Assembly (NCBI RefSeq): GCF_021730615.1
Contig: NZ_JAJLMN010000001.1
Coordinates: 5,485,501-5,549,500, forward strand
Origin: Lichenibacterium dinghuense
GTDB lineage: Bacteria; Pseudomonadota; Alphaproteobacteria; Rhizobiales; Beijerinckiaceae
Length of the DNA: 64,000 nucleotides
Reading direction: 5' to 3'
The notes beneath the pieces were generated by a model. It was not told where the DNA came from, searched no databases, and saw nothing but the letters and a program-made list of their open reading frames with translations. Of this stretch, positions 25,912-34,488 are shown one piece after another (the stretch's first letter is position 1; each line of letters begins with the position of its first letter). Made by a program: the position numbers and the translations under genes.

Positions 25912-26576
25912 CGGGCGGCCTCCGCGCGTCCCGCCGCGGCGCGGCGCGGCGGGACGCGCGGGCCGCCGACCACCATCGCCACGAGCGTGCGCGGCACGAG
26001 CAGCGCCAGAGCGACGTGGACGGTGAGGAAGCCGACGATGACAGCCATGCCCGCGAAGTGAGCGACTCGCGCGCCCTGGAAGCCGCCGAACAGCGCGATC
26101 AGCCCCGAAAATTGCGTGGGCTTCCACAGCGCAAAGCCCGTCACGACCTGGGCGACGCCGGCGAGGATCGCGACGATGTAGAGGAGCTTCTGGACCGCGT
26201 TGTAGACCGTGAGGTCTTCGTGGGCGATGTGCAGGCGCAGGGTGTCGCGCACGGTTTCGACGATCTCGGCCGGGCGGATCGGAAGGAGGCGCTCGCGAAA
26301 GCGGCCCGTCGCGAAGCCGTAGACGAGGTAGACGGCGCCGTTGATCATCAGCAGCCACATGAAGGCGAAGTGGTACAGCAGGCTTTCGGCCGCCCAGGAG
26401 CCGAACTTCAGGCCGTCCCAGAAGTAAATGAAGTGGAACACGACCGCGTCGTCATAGATGCCCCAGCCCGAGCCGATCATCGCGATCATGGCCAGTGCGT
26501 TGAGCCAATGCATGGCCCGCACCGGCCAGGGGTGGAGGCGGCGGGGCTCGGATGCGGCGATCGCGGGTGCGTTCAT
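25908..26576 (-). CDS. Cytochrome b561/b6-type membrane protein
   Basis: A 222-residue four-helix membrane cytochrome. Heme-ligand histidines are seen in RAMHWLNALAMIAMIGSG, LLYHFAFMWLLMINGAVYLVY, ARVAHFAGM and LTVHVALAL. It resembles the b-type subunits of hydrogenase/formate dehydrogenase and YedZ-like electron donors. It is the first gene of an eight-gene minus-strand run and overlaps the molybdoprotein by four bases. It should pass electrons between the quinone pool and that enzyme. Confidence 0.83.
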   Translation of the reverse strand: MNAPAIAASEPRRLHPWPVRAMHWLNALAMIAMIGSGWGIYDDAVVFHFIYFWDGLKFGSWAAESLLYHFAFMWLLMINGAVYLVYGFATGRFRERLLPIRPAEIVETVRDTLRLHIAHEDLTVYNAVQKLLYIVAILAGVAQVVTGFALWKPTQFSGLIALFGGFQGARVAHFAGMAVIVGFLTVHVALALLVPRTLVAMVVGGPRVPPRRAAAGRAEAAR

Positions 26577-26838
26577 GGCCGTGCGTCTCGCGAGTGCGGG
26601 CCGTGCGGCGGGATCCCCGTCGAGGGTCGCACGGGCGGGGAGCAGGAAGCGTCGCGGGGCGAAATTCTCGAAGCGATGGGGGCCTCCGACGCTGGCGCAT
26701 CGGCCGTGGGGAGAGCCGGTGCGCGCCGAACCTATCCGGTCGCCGGCGTCTCGAAGGCCATTTGCGCGTGCGTCATCGTCCGGAAAAGGTGCGCTCGCGT
26801 CGACCCTGCTCCTGCCCTGGTCCGTCAGTCCCCAGTCT

Positions 26839-27090
26839 TCAGGCGAGCCGAGGGGGCCCGCTCCGCATCGGGAACCTCGTCGCCGGCTTCCCGCCCCTGT
26901 GGCGGGCGGCGTCGATGCGGGCGCGCTCGATGAAGGCTTGCGGCGTCAGGCCGAGCTGTTCGGCGAAGAGTCGGGCGACGCCGCACTCGCTCATGCCCAC
27001 CACCCCGACGAGGCGCGCGACGCCGAGACCACCTTCGGCAACTTGAGGGCGGACGTGCTGGCCGACAAGGACGCAAACGTCTACAGCGGC
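26839..27090 (-). pseudogene. AraC/GlxA-type regulator remnant
   Basis: One reading frame ending at TGA 26839-26841 encodes a single AraC-type helix-turn-helix: LGVARLVGVVGMSECGVARL followed by FAEQLGLTPQAFIERARIDA. This is the first DNA-binding unit of GlxA-like regulators. It has no usable start, the N-terminal amidotransferase-like domain is missing, and the second helix-turn-helix is cut after DAARH. The rest of the gap from 26577 to 27153 shows nothing else recognisable. Confidence 0.6.
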
Positions 27091-27153
27091 GACTTCTGAG
27101 GTTCATCGAAGGTTTGCGCTGGACGAGTTGACGGCGTCCGACGCCTCCGGGCC

Positions 27154-27921
27154 TCACGGCACTTTCGTTTCTCCGCCGTCGACCCGCAGGGCCGTGCCGG
27201 TGATCCAGCGGCTGTCCGGCGCGAACAGGAAGGCGACCGCGTTGGCGATGTCCTCCGGCTGCCCATAGCGGGCGATGCCGGCCTCGACCGCGTGGTGATC
27301 GCTCGCGGCCCCCAGCGTGAGGCCGTGCGCATCGGCGTAGCCCTGGAGCATCGTCCGCCGCCGGTCGGTCATGACCGAGCCGGGCAGGATGGTGTTGACT
27401 TGCAAGCCGTCCCCGATGCCGCGTTCGGCGAACGCCTTGGCGAGCGCCAGGATCGCGGCGTTGATCGTGCCGACGGCGGCCAGCGACGCCTTGGGGGCGT
27501 AGGCGGTCGTGCCCGACGTGATCGCGACCGAGCCGCGCGCGGCCCTGAGCGCATCCCAGGCTGCGGCCGTGAGGCGTCGGGCGGAGTGGAACTTGAGAGC
27601 GAGGCCGTCGTCCCACTGCTCGTCCGTCAGCGCGAACAGGTCGGCCTGGGGGACCGCGCCGGCGATGCACGCGACGGCGTCGATCCGGCCGAAGCGCTCG
27701 AGCGTGGCGGCCACGACGGGTCCGGCCGCATCAGGCCGGCGGAGGTCCAGGGCGAGGGGGAGGGGTTCGGCCCCCGCCGCCCGCACGGCCTCGGCAGCCT
27801 CCGCGAGGGTCGCCTGCGTCCGTGCCACGAGCACCACGGCGCCGAAGTCGCGGGCGAGCCGGATGGCGGTCGCGCGCCCGATGCCGCGGCTCGCGCCGGT
27901 GACGATCGCGACGCGGTCCAT
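27154..27921 (-). CDS. SDR-family protein with altered active site
   Basis: A 255-residue short-chain dehydrogenase. The cofactor loop TGASRGIGRA is at residues 8-17 (start ATG 27921). Where classical enzymes have Tyr-x-x-x-Lys after the catalytic Ser, this one reads SGTTAYAPKASLAAVG: Tyr and Lys are two residues apart instead of three and the usual helix lysine is missing. The later motifs are normal (NTILPGSVMTD, WITGTALRVDGG). It may still bind NAD(P) but use a different mechanism or none. The start overlaps the stop of a 51-codon ORF (TGATG). Confidence 0.8.
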   Translation of the reverse strand: MDRVAIVTGASRGIGRATAIRLARDFGAVVLVARTQATLAEAAEAVRAAGAEPLPLALDLRRPDAAGPVVAATLERFGRIDAVACIAGAVPQADLFALTDEQWDDGLALKFHSARRLTAAAWDALRAARGSVAITSGTTAYAPKASLAAVGTINAAILALAKAFAERGIGDGLQVNTILPGSVMTDRRRTMLQGYADAHGLTLGAASDHHAVEAGIARYGQPEDIANAVAFLFAPDSRWITGTALRVDGGETKVP

Positions 27922-28076
27922 CAGGCGCGAGCCCCGGCGGGCCGGCGGAGGACGGCGCACCTCCCGTCGCGGACCGTCCGCCCGACGTCGGGCGCGGTCG
28001 GGGCGAGTGTGCCAGTCGCATGCTCGACGGAAGCTTTGTCGTTGGAAGCGCGGACGATGGCGCGGGCGTCGTTCAT
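27921..28076 (-). CDS. Possible 51-residue upstream ORF coupled to the SDR
   Basis: A small open frame starting ATG 28076 with a GGAG upstream, ending with TGA that overlaps the SDR start codon (TGATG). No domain is recognised; the sequence is hydrophilic and Arg/Ala-rich (MNDARAIVRASNDKASVEHA at the N-terminus). The precise overlap favours a translated leader or small protein that couples translation of the SDR, but chance cannot be excluded. Confidence 0.35.
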   Translation of the reverse strand: MNDARAIVRASNDKASVEHATGTLAPTAPDVGRTVRDGRCAVLRRPAGARA

Positions 28077-28177
28077 GGTCGATCTCCGGAAGTCTCGAAA
28101 CGGATCGCTTCCCGCCCGCGGCACACACGGGCTTGGCGACCAGGACGCATACGTGTGGGGAGCGCGGGGCGGCCGTG

Positions 28178-28567
28178 TCAGCCGAGGTGGCGAGCGGGCT
28201 CTATCTTGCCGGTGTCGATGAACTGGCGGTGCCGAACGATCTTGCCGTCCCTCACCTCCCAGATGTGGGAATAGTCGACCTCCACGTGCTTGCCGGTCCC
28301 GCGGTTCGTGCCTTGGAACCGCCCCACCGACACGACCTTGTCGCCATCGCAGATGAACTCGTGCGGCGTCAGCGTGTATGGCTCCCATTCACGCATCGCG
28401 GGCAGGAGCATGCCTTCGAGGACCTTCTGCGGGCCGCGGCCATCGACCTCGTAGTCCATCATGGTGATCCACTCGATGTCGTCGGACATCAGGGCGAGGG
28501 CGCCATCCGCATCGCCGGCGGTCAGCCTCGCGTAGAGTTGCTTCACAGTCTCAAGAGGTGTCGCCAT
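28178..28567 (-). CDS. NTF2-like (SnoaL-fold) protein, paralogue
   Basis: A 129-residue cone-fold protein clearly related to that at 15793-16176: N-terminal helix (ETVKQLYARLTAGDADGAL), LMSDDIEWITMMDYEVDGRGP, and C-terminal EVRDGKIVRHRQFIDTG. No specific catalytic residues can be assigned. It precedes a small ORF and an SDR on the same strand, so it may serve the same reaction series; such pairs are common in catabolic clusters. Confidence 0.8.
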   Translation of the reverse strand: MATPLETVKQLYARLTAGDADGALALMSDDIEWITMMDYEVDGRGPQKVLEGMLLPAMREWEPYTLTPHEFICDGDKVVSVGRFQGTNRGTGKHVEVDYSHIWEVRDGKIVRHRQFIDTGKIEPARHLG

Positions 28568-29070
28568 CGCGTTCAGCCCGTCTCTCGGTCATGGACACGG
28601 CATCGGCGGCCGGGCCCGTGGCAACCGATTACTCGCCTTCCTGTCGGGGGATGTAGCCGCTCACATCGGTAGGCGCCCTTTCGCGGTATGGAAGGGCTGG
28701 ATGGGTCCGATCGCGCCGGCCGGCGGTCAGCACTTCGACCGCCGGCGAGCGCGAACGCGCACCGCCGCTCGTTTGATATGACCTGCCGGACGTGCGTCGG
28801 CATCTTCAGACGGCCAGCATAACAGAGGTGATCGGCTGGCGGGCGATTCCTGATCAGGAGTGCGGCCGCCGTGATCCCATCCATGGCGCGCGACTGACGA
28901 CGCCATCGAAGCCTCCGGTCGCCTCGGCCGTGCTGTCGCCGGACAGCTTCGCTGGCGCCACCGCCGTCACGGCGGCAGATCGCACCCTGTTCGGACGATA
29001 GCGGACGCTTTCGACATTCAGCACGCTCTCCGGTCCGCTAGGTTTCCGCTTGGACTTCTTGGAGGACTCA
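28568..29070. other. Intergenic region, nothing recognised
   Basis: About 500 bases upstream of both the NTF2-like gene (minus) and the small secreted protein (plus). Open frames here give no domain and have poor start signals. It should hold the divergent promoters, but none was convincing. Confidence 0.5.
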
Positions 29071-29268
29071 ATGCTCTTTCTGCGCACATCGGCAATCGCT
29101 GGTCTAATGCTTGCGACGACGGCCCTGCTTCACGTCTCACCCGCACTCGCGGCACACACCTATCTGGAAAATAAAAACGGCGGCTCCTATCAGGTGTCTC
29201 CCGCCATGATGCATGCCATCGACGTGATCGTCGCGGAGAAGATGAAGATGATGCGTCACCGGCGCTGA
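29071..29268 (+). CDS. Small secreted protein, unknown
   Basis: A 65-residue product with a good GGAGG ribosome-binding site seven bases before ATG 29071. The first 28 residues form a signal peptide (SAIAGLMLATTALLHVSPAL, cleavage near ALAAH). The mature peptide is only about 37 residues, with YLENKNGGSYQVSPAMMHAI and a basic, Met-rich end (EKMKMMRHRR). The family is not recognised. It stands alone and is followed by a strong hairpin at 29390-29418. Confidence 0.6.
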   Translation: MLFLRTSAIAGLMLATTALLHVSPALAAHTYLENKNGGSYQVSPAMMHAIDVIVAEKMKMMRHRR

Positions 29269-29863
29269 ACGGCATGGGCTCTGGCGGTCAGCCGGCGCGC
29301 TCGCGCGTCACAGTCGATGGCGCCGCGCCCGGCGGCGACCACAAGGCCGACACGGACGCGGACGGGCGAGGCATCGTGACGGGACGCAGCGCTCCTGCCA
29401 GCTTGCCTGGCAGGAGCGTGCCGTCGCCGGAAACACAATCGAGACCATCTTCAGCTGTCCCCGGCGCGCAGGCCTACGTGTCCACGCTCGTTTGACCGCG
29501 CGGGATGCCTCGGCAACGCCGCCGGGCCTGACCCATCGGATCTGGAGAGCCGCGGACACTGGCGACCGAGGTTGGGCCACGCCGGCACGCCCCTTGCCGG
29601 ACGATGTCGCACCCGTGTGGTGCCTCGCTGGCGCGGAGCATCGCGTAGGGTCGAGGCCGAGCTGTCCCATCCCGGTCGCCCTGCCGGCGTCGGACATCCT
29701 CATCGCCGGAAGCATAGCCTCGCACCCCTGGGCGACCCGTGGGTGGGCGTCGGTTCTACGCGACCGGCCCCTCGCTCGACAGGGTGGGGAAGCGCCTCAC
29801 TGTTGCGGCGCGTCCACAGACGGGCGGCCCAGCGGCGCACGCCCCCAACAAGGATAACCCTCC
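29269..29863. other. Intergenic region with a hairpin
   Basis: About 600 bases between the small secreted protein and the DoxX-like gene. Open frames on both strands look like non-coding translation. The only clear structure is the 12-bp stem-loop at 29390-29418. Confidence 0.5.
29390..29418 (+). terminator. Strong stem-loop, possible terminator
   Basis: CGCTCCTGCCAG (29390-29401), a five-base loop, then the exact complement at 29407-29418. No T-tract follows, so rho-independent termination is uncertain. It lies 122 bases after the small secreted protein gene and could protect the 3' end of that mRNA or bind a protein. Confidence 0.4.
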
Positions 29864-30517
29864 ATGACGAACCCAATCTCGGACACCCTCCTGTTTCTGG
29901 TGGGTGACTCCGGCGACTACAACAGCCTCAGCGCGTGGAAGTACGTCTCCGTTGCGTTCTATCTCGCCCTCCTGGCGGCCAGCGCCTTCATCGTCTGGAG
30001 GAACTGGGCGGAGGATCCCTCGCAGCGGAGCGGCCGCAACGTCGGCATCCTCGCCATGCGCGTGGTGATGGCAGGCTTGTGGTTCGAGGGGACGATCTGG
30101 AAGCTGCCGCTGCCGGTCTCGGGAGGGTTCAGCTACTGGCTCGGGCAGGAGGCCAAGTTCAGCGCGGTCGGGCTTCAGGCCGCGTTCGTGCGCGATGCCC
30201 TCGTGCCTCACGTCGCACTCCTGCAACCTGTCGTCTATGCGATCGAGATCGCCTTCACCGTGAGCCTCACGCTGGGGCTGGCGGTCCGGCTGTCCGGCCT
30301 CGTCGCGGTCCTCTTCACCCTCCAGCTCTGGCTTGGCCTTTACAACGACCCGACTGAGTGGCCCTGGACCTACATCGCGATCGCGGTCGCCCAAGGCATG
30401 TTCGCCGCGTTCGACGCGGGACGCTGCCTCGGCCTCGACGGCCTGCTGCGCATCCGGAACGCCGCCATCGTCCGCGGCGATGGTCTGTCGGCCACCCTTT
30501 ACCGGCTCGCATCATGA
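29864..30517 (+). CDS. DoxX/DoxD-like membrane protein
   Basis: A 217-residue membrane protein with four or five hydrophobic segments: VSVAFYLALLAASAFIVW, the MRVVMAGLWFEGTIWKLP segment, PVVYAIEIAFTVSLTLGLAV and SGLVAVLFTLQLWLGLYN. The GLWFEGTIWKLP / WPWTYIAIA pattern resembles the DoxX/TQO small-subunit group of membrane proteins. AAGGA lies before the ATG. No operon partner is seen; the nearest plus-strand gene is 4 kb away. The function is unknown. Confidence 0.6.
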   Translation: MTNPISDTLLFLVGDSGDYNSLSAWKYVSVAFYLALLAASAFIVWRNWAEDPSQRSGRNVGILAMRVVMAGLWFEGTIWKLPLPVSGGFSYWLGQEAKFSAVGLQAAFVRDALVPHVALLQPVVYAIEIAFTVSLTLGLAVRLSGLVAVLFTLQLWLGLYNDPTEWPWTYIAIAVAQGMFAAFDAGRCLGLDGLLRIRNAAIVRGDGLSATLYRLAS

Positions 30518-30568
30518 CGGAGAAGTCCGCAGTCACAAGTCTGTCGATCGATAGCGGCCGGACCGCTT

Positions 30569-30605
30569 TCCACCCATGTCTGCTGTCCGGCCGGAGTCGA
30601 CCCAT
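30569..30605 (-). repeat. Dispersed 37-bp repeat, copy C (reverse orientation)
   Basis: Reverse-complement copy of the repeat at 727-763 and 6662-6698, with the same GGGTCGACTCCGGC start and GTGGGTGGA end. It lies between the DoxX-like gene and the end of the hybrid kinase gene. Confidence 0.6.
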
Positions 30606-30649
30606 CTCGGGCATACCGATCTGAATGGCGCGTGCTCCGAAGCAGACGC

Positions 30650-33600
30650 TCACTGGACCACGAAGCGCTTCCTCCTGCGCCAGACCGCGGTCTTGTGCAG
30701 CACCTGTGACAGCTGCTCGACCGAGTAGGGCTTGTGCAGCAGCTCGAAGCCGTGCGTGCCGTTCTGGGCCAGCACGTGGCTGTAACCGCTCGTCAGCACC
30801 ACCGGCAGGTCGTGGTACAGACGACGGATCTCCTGGCCCAATTCGATGCCGTCCATGCCCGGCATGACCACGTCGGAGAAGACGACGTCGAACCGCGTCG
30901 CGTCCCGGGCCAGTTCGGCGAGGGCCGCGGGGCCGTCGGTCGCCAGTGTGGTGACGTAGCCGAGGTCGGTCAGGCTCTGCACCGTGAAGGCGCCGACGTC
31001 GGCGTTGTCCTCGACCACCAGCACGCGCGTGCCGTGCCCGTCGGTCAACGCCTCCAGCACCTCGACCGCGGCGGCCGGCGCGGGGGCGGGCACGCGCGGC
31101 AGGTAGAGCGTGAATGTCGTACCCTCGCCCACCACGCTGGCGACCGCGACGTCGCCGCCTGACTGTTTGGCGAAGCCGAACACTTGGCTGAGCCCGAGGC
31201 CCGTGCCCTTGCCAACCCCCTTGGTGGTGAAGAACGGCTCGAAGATGCGCTGGACGATGTCGGCCGACATGCCCGAACCCGTGTCGCTCAGGGACACGGC
31301 CACGTAGGCCCCGTCGCGGTCAGGGTGCGTGCGCATGGCGGGCACGGCGTCGACGGCGCGCACCGCGATGGTGATCCGGCCCTCCCCGTCCATGGCGTCG
31401 CGCGCGTTCACCGCGAGGTTGACCAGCGCGGTATCGAACTGGCTCGGGTCGACCTCGACGTAGGTGGGATGCTCCGGCAGGTCGGTGGCGACCGCGATGC
31501 GCGAGCCGGTCAGCGTGCCCACCATGTCGGACAGCGCCCTCACGCTGTCGCAGGCGGCGAAGACCTCGGGCTTGAGCGCCTGCCGCCGCGCGAAAGCCAG
31601 GAGCTGGCCGGTGAGTTTGGCGGCACGGTCCACCGTGTCCGAGATGGCGGCCACGTAGCGGGCCCGCCGCTCGTCGGCGAGGTTCGGCCGTTTGAGCAGG
31701 TCGGTGGACGACTTGATGACGGTGAGCAGGTTGTTGAAGTCGTGCGCCACGCCGCCGGTGAGCTGGCCCACGGCCTCCATCTTCTGCGCCTGGCGCAGGG
31801 CGTCCTCGGTCTGCAGCAGGCTCTGCGCCTGCTCGACTTCGAGGGTGATGTCGCGCCCGTAGCAGTAGATCAGGCCGGCCTCGGGCGTCGTGACCCACTC
31901 CAGCCAACGATCAGTCCCATCCTTGTGGCGGTACCGGTTCCGATGCGTCGGCAGCGCCTCACGGGTGGCCTGCATGAGCGCGTCCCGCGAGTCCCGGTGG
32001 CCATCGGGATGGGTGAATGCGAACAGGTCCTGGCCGACCATCTCCTCGGGCGACCAGCCGAGCAGCCGCGTGGCCGACGGGCTGACGGCCCGGAACACGC
32101 CGTCGGCATCGATCACCACCTGCAGGTCCTGGGCGTTGTGCCAAACCCGGGCCAGCTCGGCGCTGCGCTGGGCGACCTGCCGTTCCAGCGTCGCGTTCAG
32201 CTCGCGCAATGCCTCGGCCGCATCCATGGCCGCGCGCTCGCCGCGCGCCCGCTCGACGGCGACGTGGGTGCGGTCCGCGAAGTCCTGGATGAGCCGCAGG
32301 TCCCCCTCGCTCCACTCCCGCACGCGGGAGCAGTTCACGTAGAAGGTCGCCACCAGGCGGCCACGCTCGACGACCGGAGCGTTGACGAAGCTCCGGGCGT
32401 CGCGCGCCTGCAGCAGAGGGGCCTGATCCGCCGTGCGCCCGTCCTGGTACACGTCGTCGATCACCACGCGCTCGCCGCGCTTCAGGGCGTCCACGTAGGA
32501 GCCGTAGTCGCGCAGGCGCAGGGTACCGACCAGGGTATCGACGCCCGGCGCAGTCCAGTCGCGCTCGACGGTCCGGGTTTCCGCCGCGTGGTCGATGCGG
32601 CCGTACCCCACTCGGCTGGCGTCCAAGGTGCGTCCGAGCAGTTCGGCAGCGGCGTAAGCGATCTGCAGGGGGTCGTCGACGTCGCGCTGCACGTCGCCGA
32701 GCCGCACCAGGGCGTCCTGACGCGCCTCGGCCCGCACGCGGTCCGTGATGTCCAGGAAGGTGACGGCGAAGCGGTCGCCGACGAGCCGGAAGACGTTGCC
32801 CTCGTACCACCGCGCCCACACGCCGACCTGACGGCTGAAGCCGTGGGGGACGCCCGTTTCGACGACGCGCCCGAAGTCGTGGACCCACTCGTCCTCGACG
32901 CCGGGGATGATCTCCCGGAGGGTTCGCCCGAGCGCCTGGGCGCGGGGCACCCCGACCATCCTTTCCCAGGCGGCGTTCACGTCCAGGTAGCGCCAGTCGA
33001 CGATCCTGCCCGCGTCGTCGCGCACCACCTCGCCGACCAGCATGCCTTCCACGAGCTGCTCGAACACGCCGCGCCAATAGGCGTCCCTCGCTTCGAGTGC
33101 CCGTCGGGCCTCGGCCTTGGCGAAGCCGGACGTGGCCGCGTCGGCGAAGGCCACTACGGTTTCGAGGTCGCGGTCGGTGAAGGCGTCCACGCGGGCGGAC
33201 TGGAGCTTGAGCACGCCCAGCACCGTCGTGCCGCGCGACAGGGGCGTGACCACCGCCGACCGCAGCCTGAGCCGGTCCAGGAGGTCGCGACGGACGTGCG
33301 GGTCGGCGCCCGCGTCGGCCATCCGGGTCGGTGTCCGCGACGACGCGACATGGCCGGCGAGGGTCCCGGTCAGGCGGAGCCGCATCCCTTCCTCGGCGGA
33401 CAGCGTGCCGCGGACGGCGGTGTACCGGAGTTCGTCACCGTCGATGAGCTCGACGACGCCCCCCTCCGCGGCCGGGACGGCGCGCATGGCCCCCTCGACC
33501 ACGACACCGAGGATTTCGGCCAGGTCGGCATCCATCGTCGCCAGCGTGGCGTGCGTGTCGCGCAGGGCCTCCCGCGTACGGTAGGCCTGGAACTCCTCCG

Positions 33601-33655
33601 CCCGCGCGACGTCGCGCAGGGCCACGGCGCGCCGCAACTCCAGCAGGGTCATCAC
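30650..33655 (-). CDS. Hybrid histidine kinase GAF-PAS-GAF-PAS-HK-REC (3' part of a split gene)
   Basis: A 1001-residue soluble hybrid kinase. In order: GAF about 45-190, PAS about 195-315, GAF about 325-470, PAS about 505-625, HisKA with His638 in [11 protein letters not shown], ATPase ([27 protein letters not shown]), and a C-terminal receiver with VLVVEDN and Asp in [12 protein letters not shown]. The start is GTG 33655 or ATG 33652. Directly before it, in the same frame, is the TAG that ends the GAF protein at 33656-34126. The two together read as one continuous protein of this family, so this is probably the larger part of an interrupted gene. Reinitiation at GTG/ATG could still give an active kinase. 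Confidence 0.85.
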   Translation of the reverse strand: MMTLLELRRAVALRDVARAEEFQAYRTREALRDTHATLATMDADLAEILGVVVEGAMRAVPAAEGGVVELIDGDELRYTAVRGTLSAEEGMRLRLTGTLAGHVASSRTPTRMADAGADPHVRRDLLDRLRLRSAVVTPLSRGTTVLGVLKLQSARVDAFTDRDLETVVAFADAATSGFAKAEARRALEARDAYWRGVFEQLVEGMLVGEVVRDDAGRIVDWRYLDVNAAWERMVGVPRAQALGRTLREIIPGVEDEWVHDFGRVVETGVPHGFSRQVGVWARWYEGNVFRLVGDRFAVTFLDITDRVRAEARQDALVRLGDVQRDVDDPLQIAYAAAELLGRTLDASRVGYGRIDHAAETRTVERDWTAPGVDTLVGTLRLRDYGSYVDALKRGERVVIDDVYQDGRTADQAPLLQARDARSFVNAPVVERGRLVATFYVNCSRVREWSEGDLRLIQDFADRTHVAVERARGERAAMDAAEALRELNATLERQVAQRSAELARVWHNAQDLQVVIDADGVFRAVSPSATRLLGWSPEEMVGQDLFAFTHPDGHRDSRDALMQATREALPTHRNRYRHKDGTDRWLEWVTTPEAGLIYCYGRDITLEVEQAQSLLQTEDALRQAQKMEAVGQLTGGVAHDFNNLLTVIKSSTDLLKRPNLADERRARYVAAISDTVDRAAKLTGQLLAFARRQALKPEVFAACDSVRALSDMVGTLTGSRIAVATDLPEHPTYVEVDPSQFDTALVNLAVNARDAMDGEGRITIAVRAVDAVPAMRTHPDRDGAYVAVSLSDTGSGMSADIVQRIFEPFFTTKGVGKGTGLGLSQVFGFAKQSGGDVAVASVVGEGTTFTLYLPRVPAPAPAAAVEVLEALTDGHGTRVLVVEDNADVGAFTVQSLTDLGYVTTLATDGPAALAELARDATRFDVVFSDVVMPGMDGIELGQEIRRLYHDLPVVLTSGYSHVLAQNGTHGFELLHKPYSVEQLSQVLHKTAVWRRRKRFVVQ

Positions 33656-34126
33656 CTAGCGGGCCAACCGCGTCAGGTCGTCCACCTGCCGCCCGGTCAA
33701 CCCGCCCGGCCGCGGGACCGTGTCGATCACGCACAGGGTGCCGAGCATGTCCCCGTCCGGCGTCACCAGGGGCGCCCCCGCGTAGAACCGGATGAACGGG
33801 TCCCCGGTCACCAGGGGGTTGGCGCTGGTGCGCGGGTCGACCGTCAGGTCGGGGATCACCAGCACCCGGTCCGGCCGCGCCAGGGCATGGGCGCAGACGG
33901 AACTGTCGAGGTCCGTCTCGCAGCGCGGGAAGTTCTGGCGCGCCTTGAACCATTGGCGCTCCCCCGCCACCAGGCTGACGAGCGACACGGGCGTGTCGCA
34001 GAGCTGGCAGGCGAGATGGACGACGTCGTCGAAGCCCGGCTCGGCGGGCGTGTCGAGGATGTCGTAACCGGCGAGCGCCGCGAGGCGGCCGGCGTCGCCG
34101 ACCAAGGCCGAAGGTGACTTCGTCAT
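33656..34126 (-). CDS. GAF-domain protein (5' part of a split kinase gene)
   Basis: A 156-residue GAF domain with the full sensory-kinase-type signature: LAALAGYDILDTPAEPGFD at the start, ERQWFKARQNF, VCAHALARPDRVLVIPDL, IRFYAGAPLVTPDG and LGTLCVID. In related proteins this domain continues directly into a helix of the type LAR-x-V-x-x-x-L-E-L-R. Here it reads DDLTRLAR, stop TAG, then VMTLLELRR in the same frame. A CAG-to-TAG change would explain it. As it stands the protein is a free GAF domain that could bind a small ligand. Confidence 0.8.
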   Translation of the reverse strand: MTKSPSALVGDAGRLAALAGYDILDTPAEPGFDDVVHLACQLCDTPVSLVSLVAGERQWFKARQNFPRCETDLDSSVCAHALARPDRVLVIPDLTVDPRTSANPLVTGDPFIRFYAGAPLVTPDGDMLGTLCVIDTVPRPGGLTGRQVDDLTRLAR

Positions 34127-34150
34127 GGGTGACCAAGATCGGACTCGGTG

Positions 34151-34186
34151 GGACGCCGCTGGCGGCGGACGCCGCTGGCGGCGGAC
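34151..34186. repeat. Tandem 16-bp repeat, 2.25 copies
   Basis: GGACGCCGCTGGCGGC occurs twice head to tail (34151-34166, 34167-34182) followed by GGAC. It lies in the 362-base gap between two divergent kinase genes, close to the start of the minus-strand one. The rest of that gap shows nothing recognisable. Confidence 0.7.
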
Positions 34187-34488
34187 GGATCGGCACGACT
34201 CGGCGCCTTATAGCAGCTTCGTCCAGGGTGTCCCGCCGGGTCACGCGCGTCGAAGTCGATGATGTGGGGTGAACGCGTCTTTCCCCCTGATCACCGCTTC
34301 GGGAGACACGCGTCGCCGGATTCCTCGGACGTCGCGAACATCTCGGCGGTGAGGTCGGCGTGGGTGACCTTGCATCACGCGAACCCCAGGACCGTGCGGT
34401 CGGCGACGACGTGGTAAAGGACGCGGGTTTGATGATCGATCCCGAGCCCGTCCACCAGCATGACGGGCCCCAACCGCGACGAGCGACC

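Noticed and set aside
29492-29857. Plus-strand frame of 121 codons before the DoxX-like gene
   Set aside because: The translation looks like random GC-rich sequence and no family pattern is seen.
31184-34117. A 977-codon open frame on the plus strand opposite the GAF-PAS hybrid kinase
   Set aside because: It is the antisense of well-supported kinase and GAF genes; the translation is Arg/Gly/Asp/His/Val-rich without domains, as expected from GC-rich codon complementarity.
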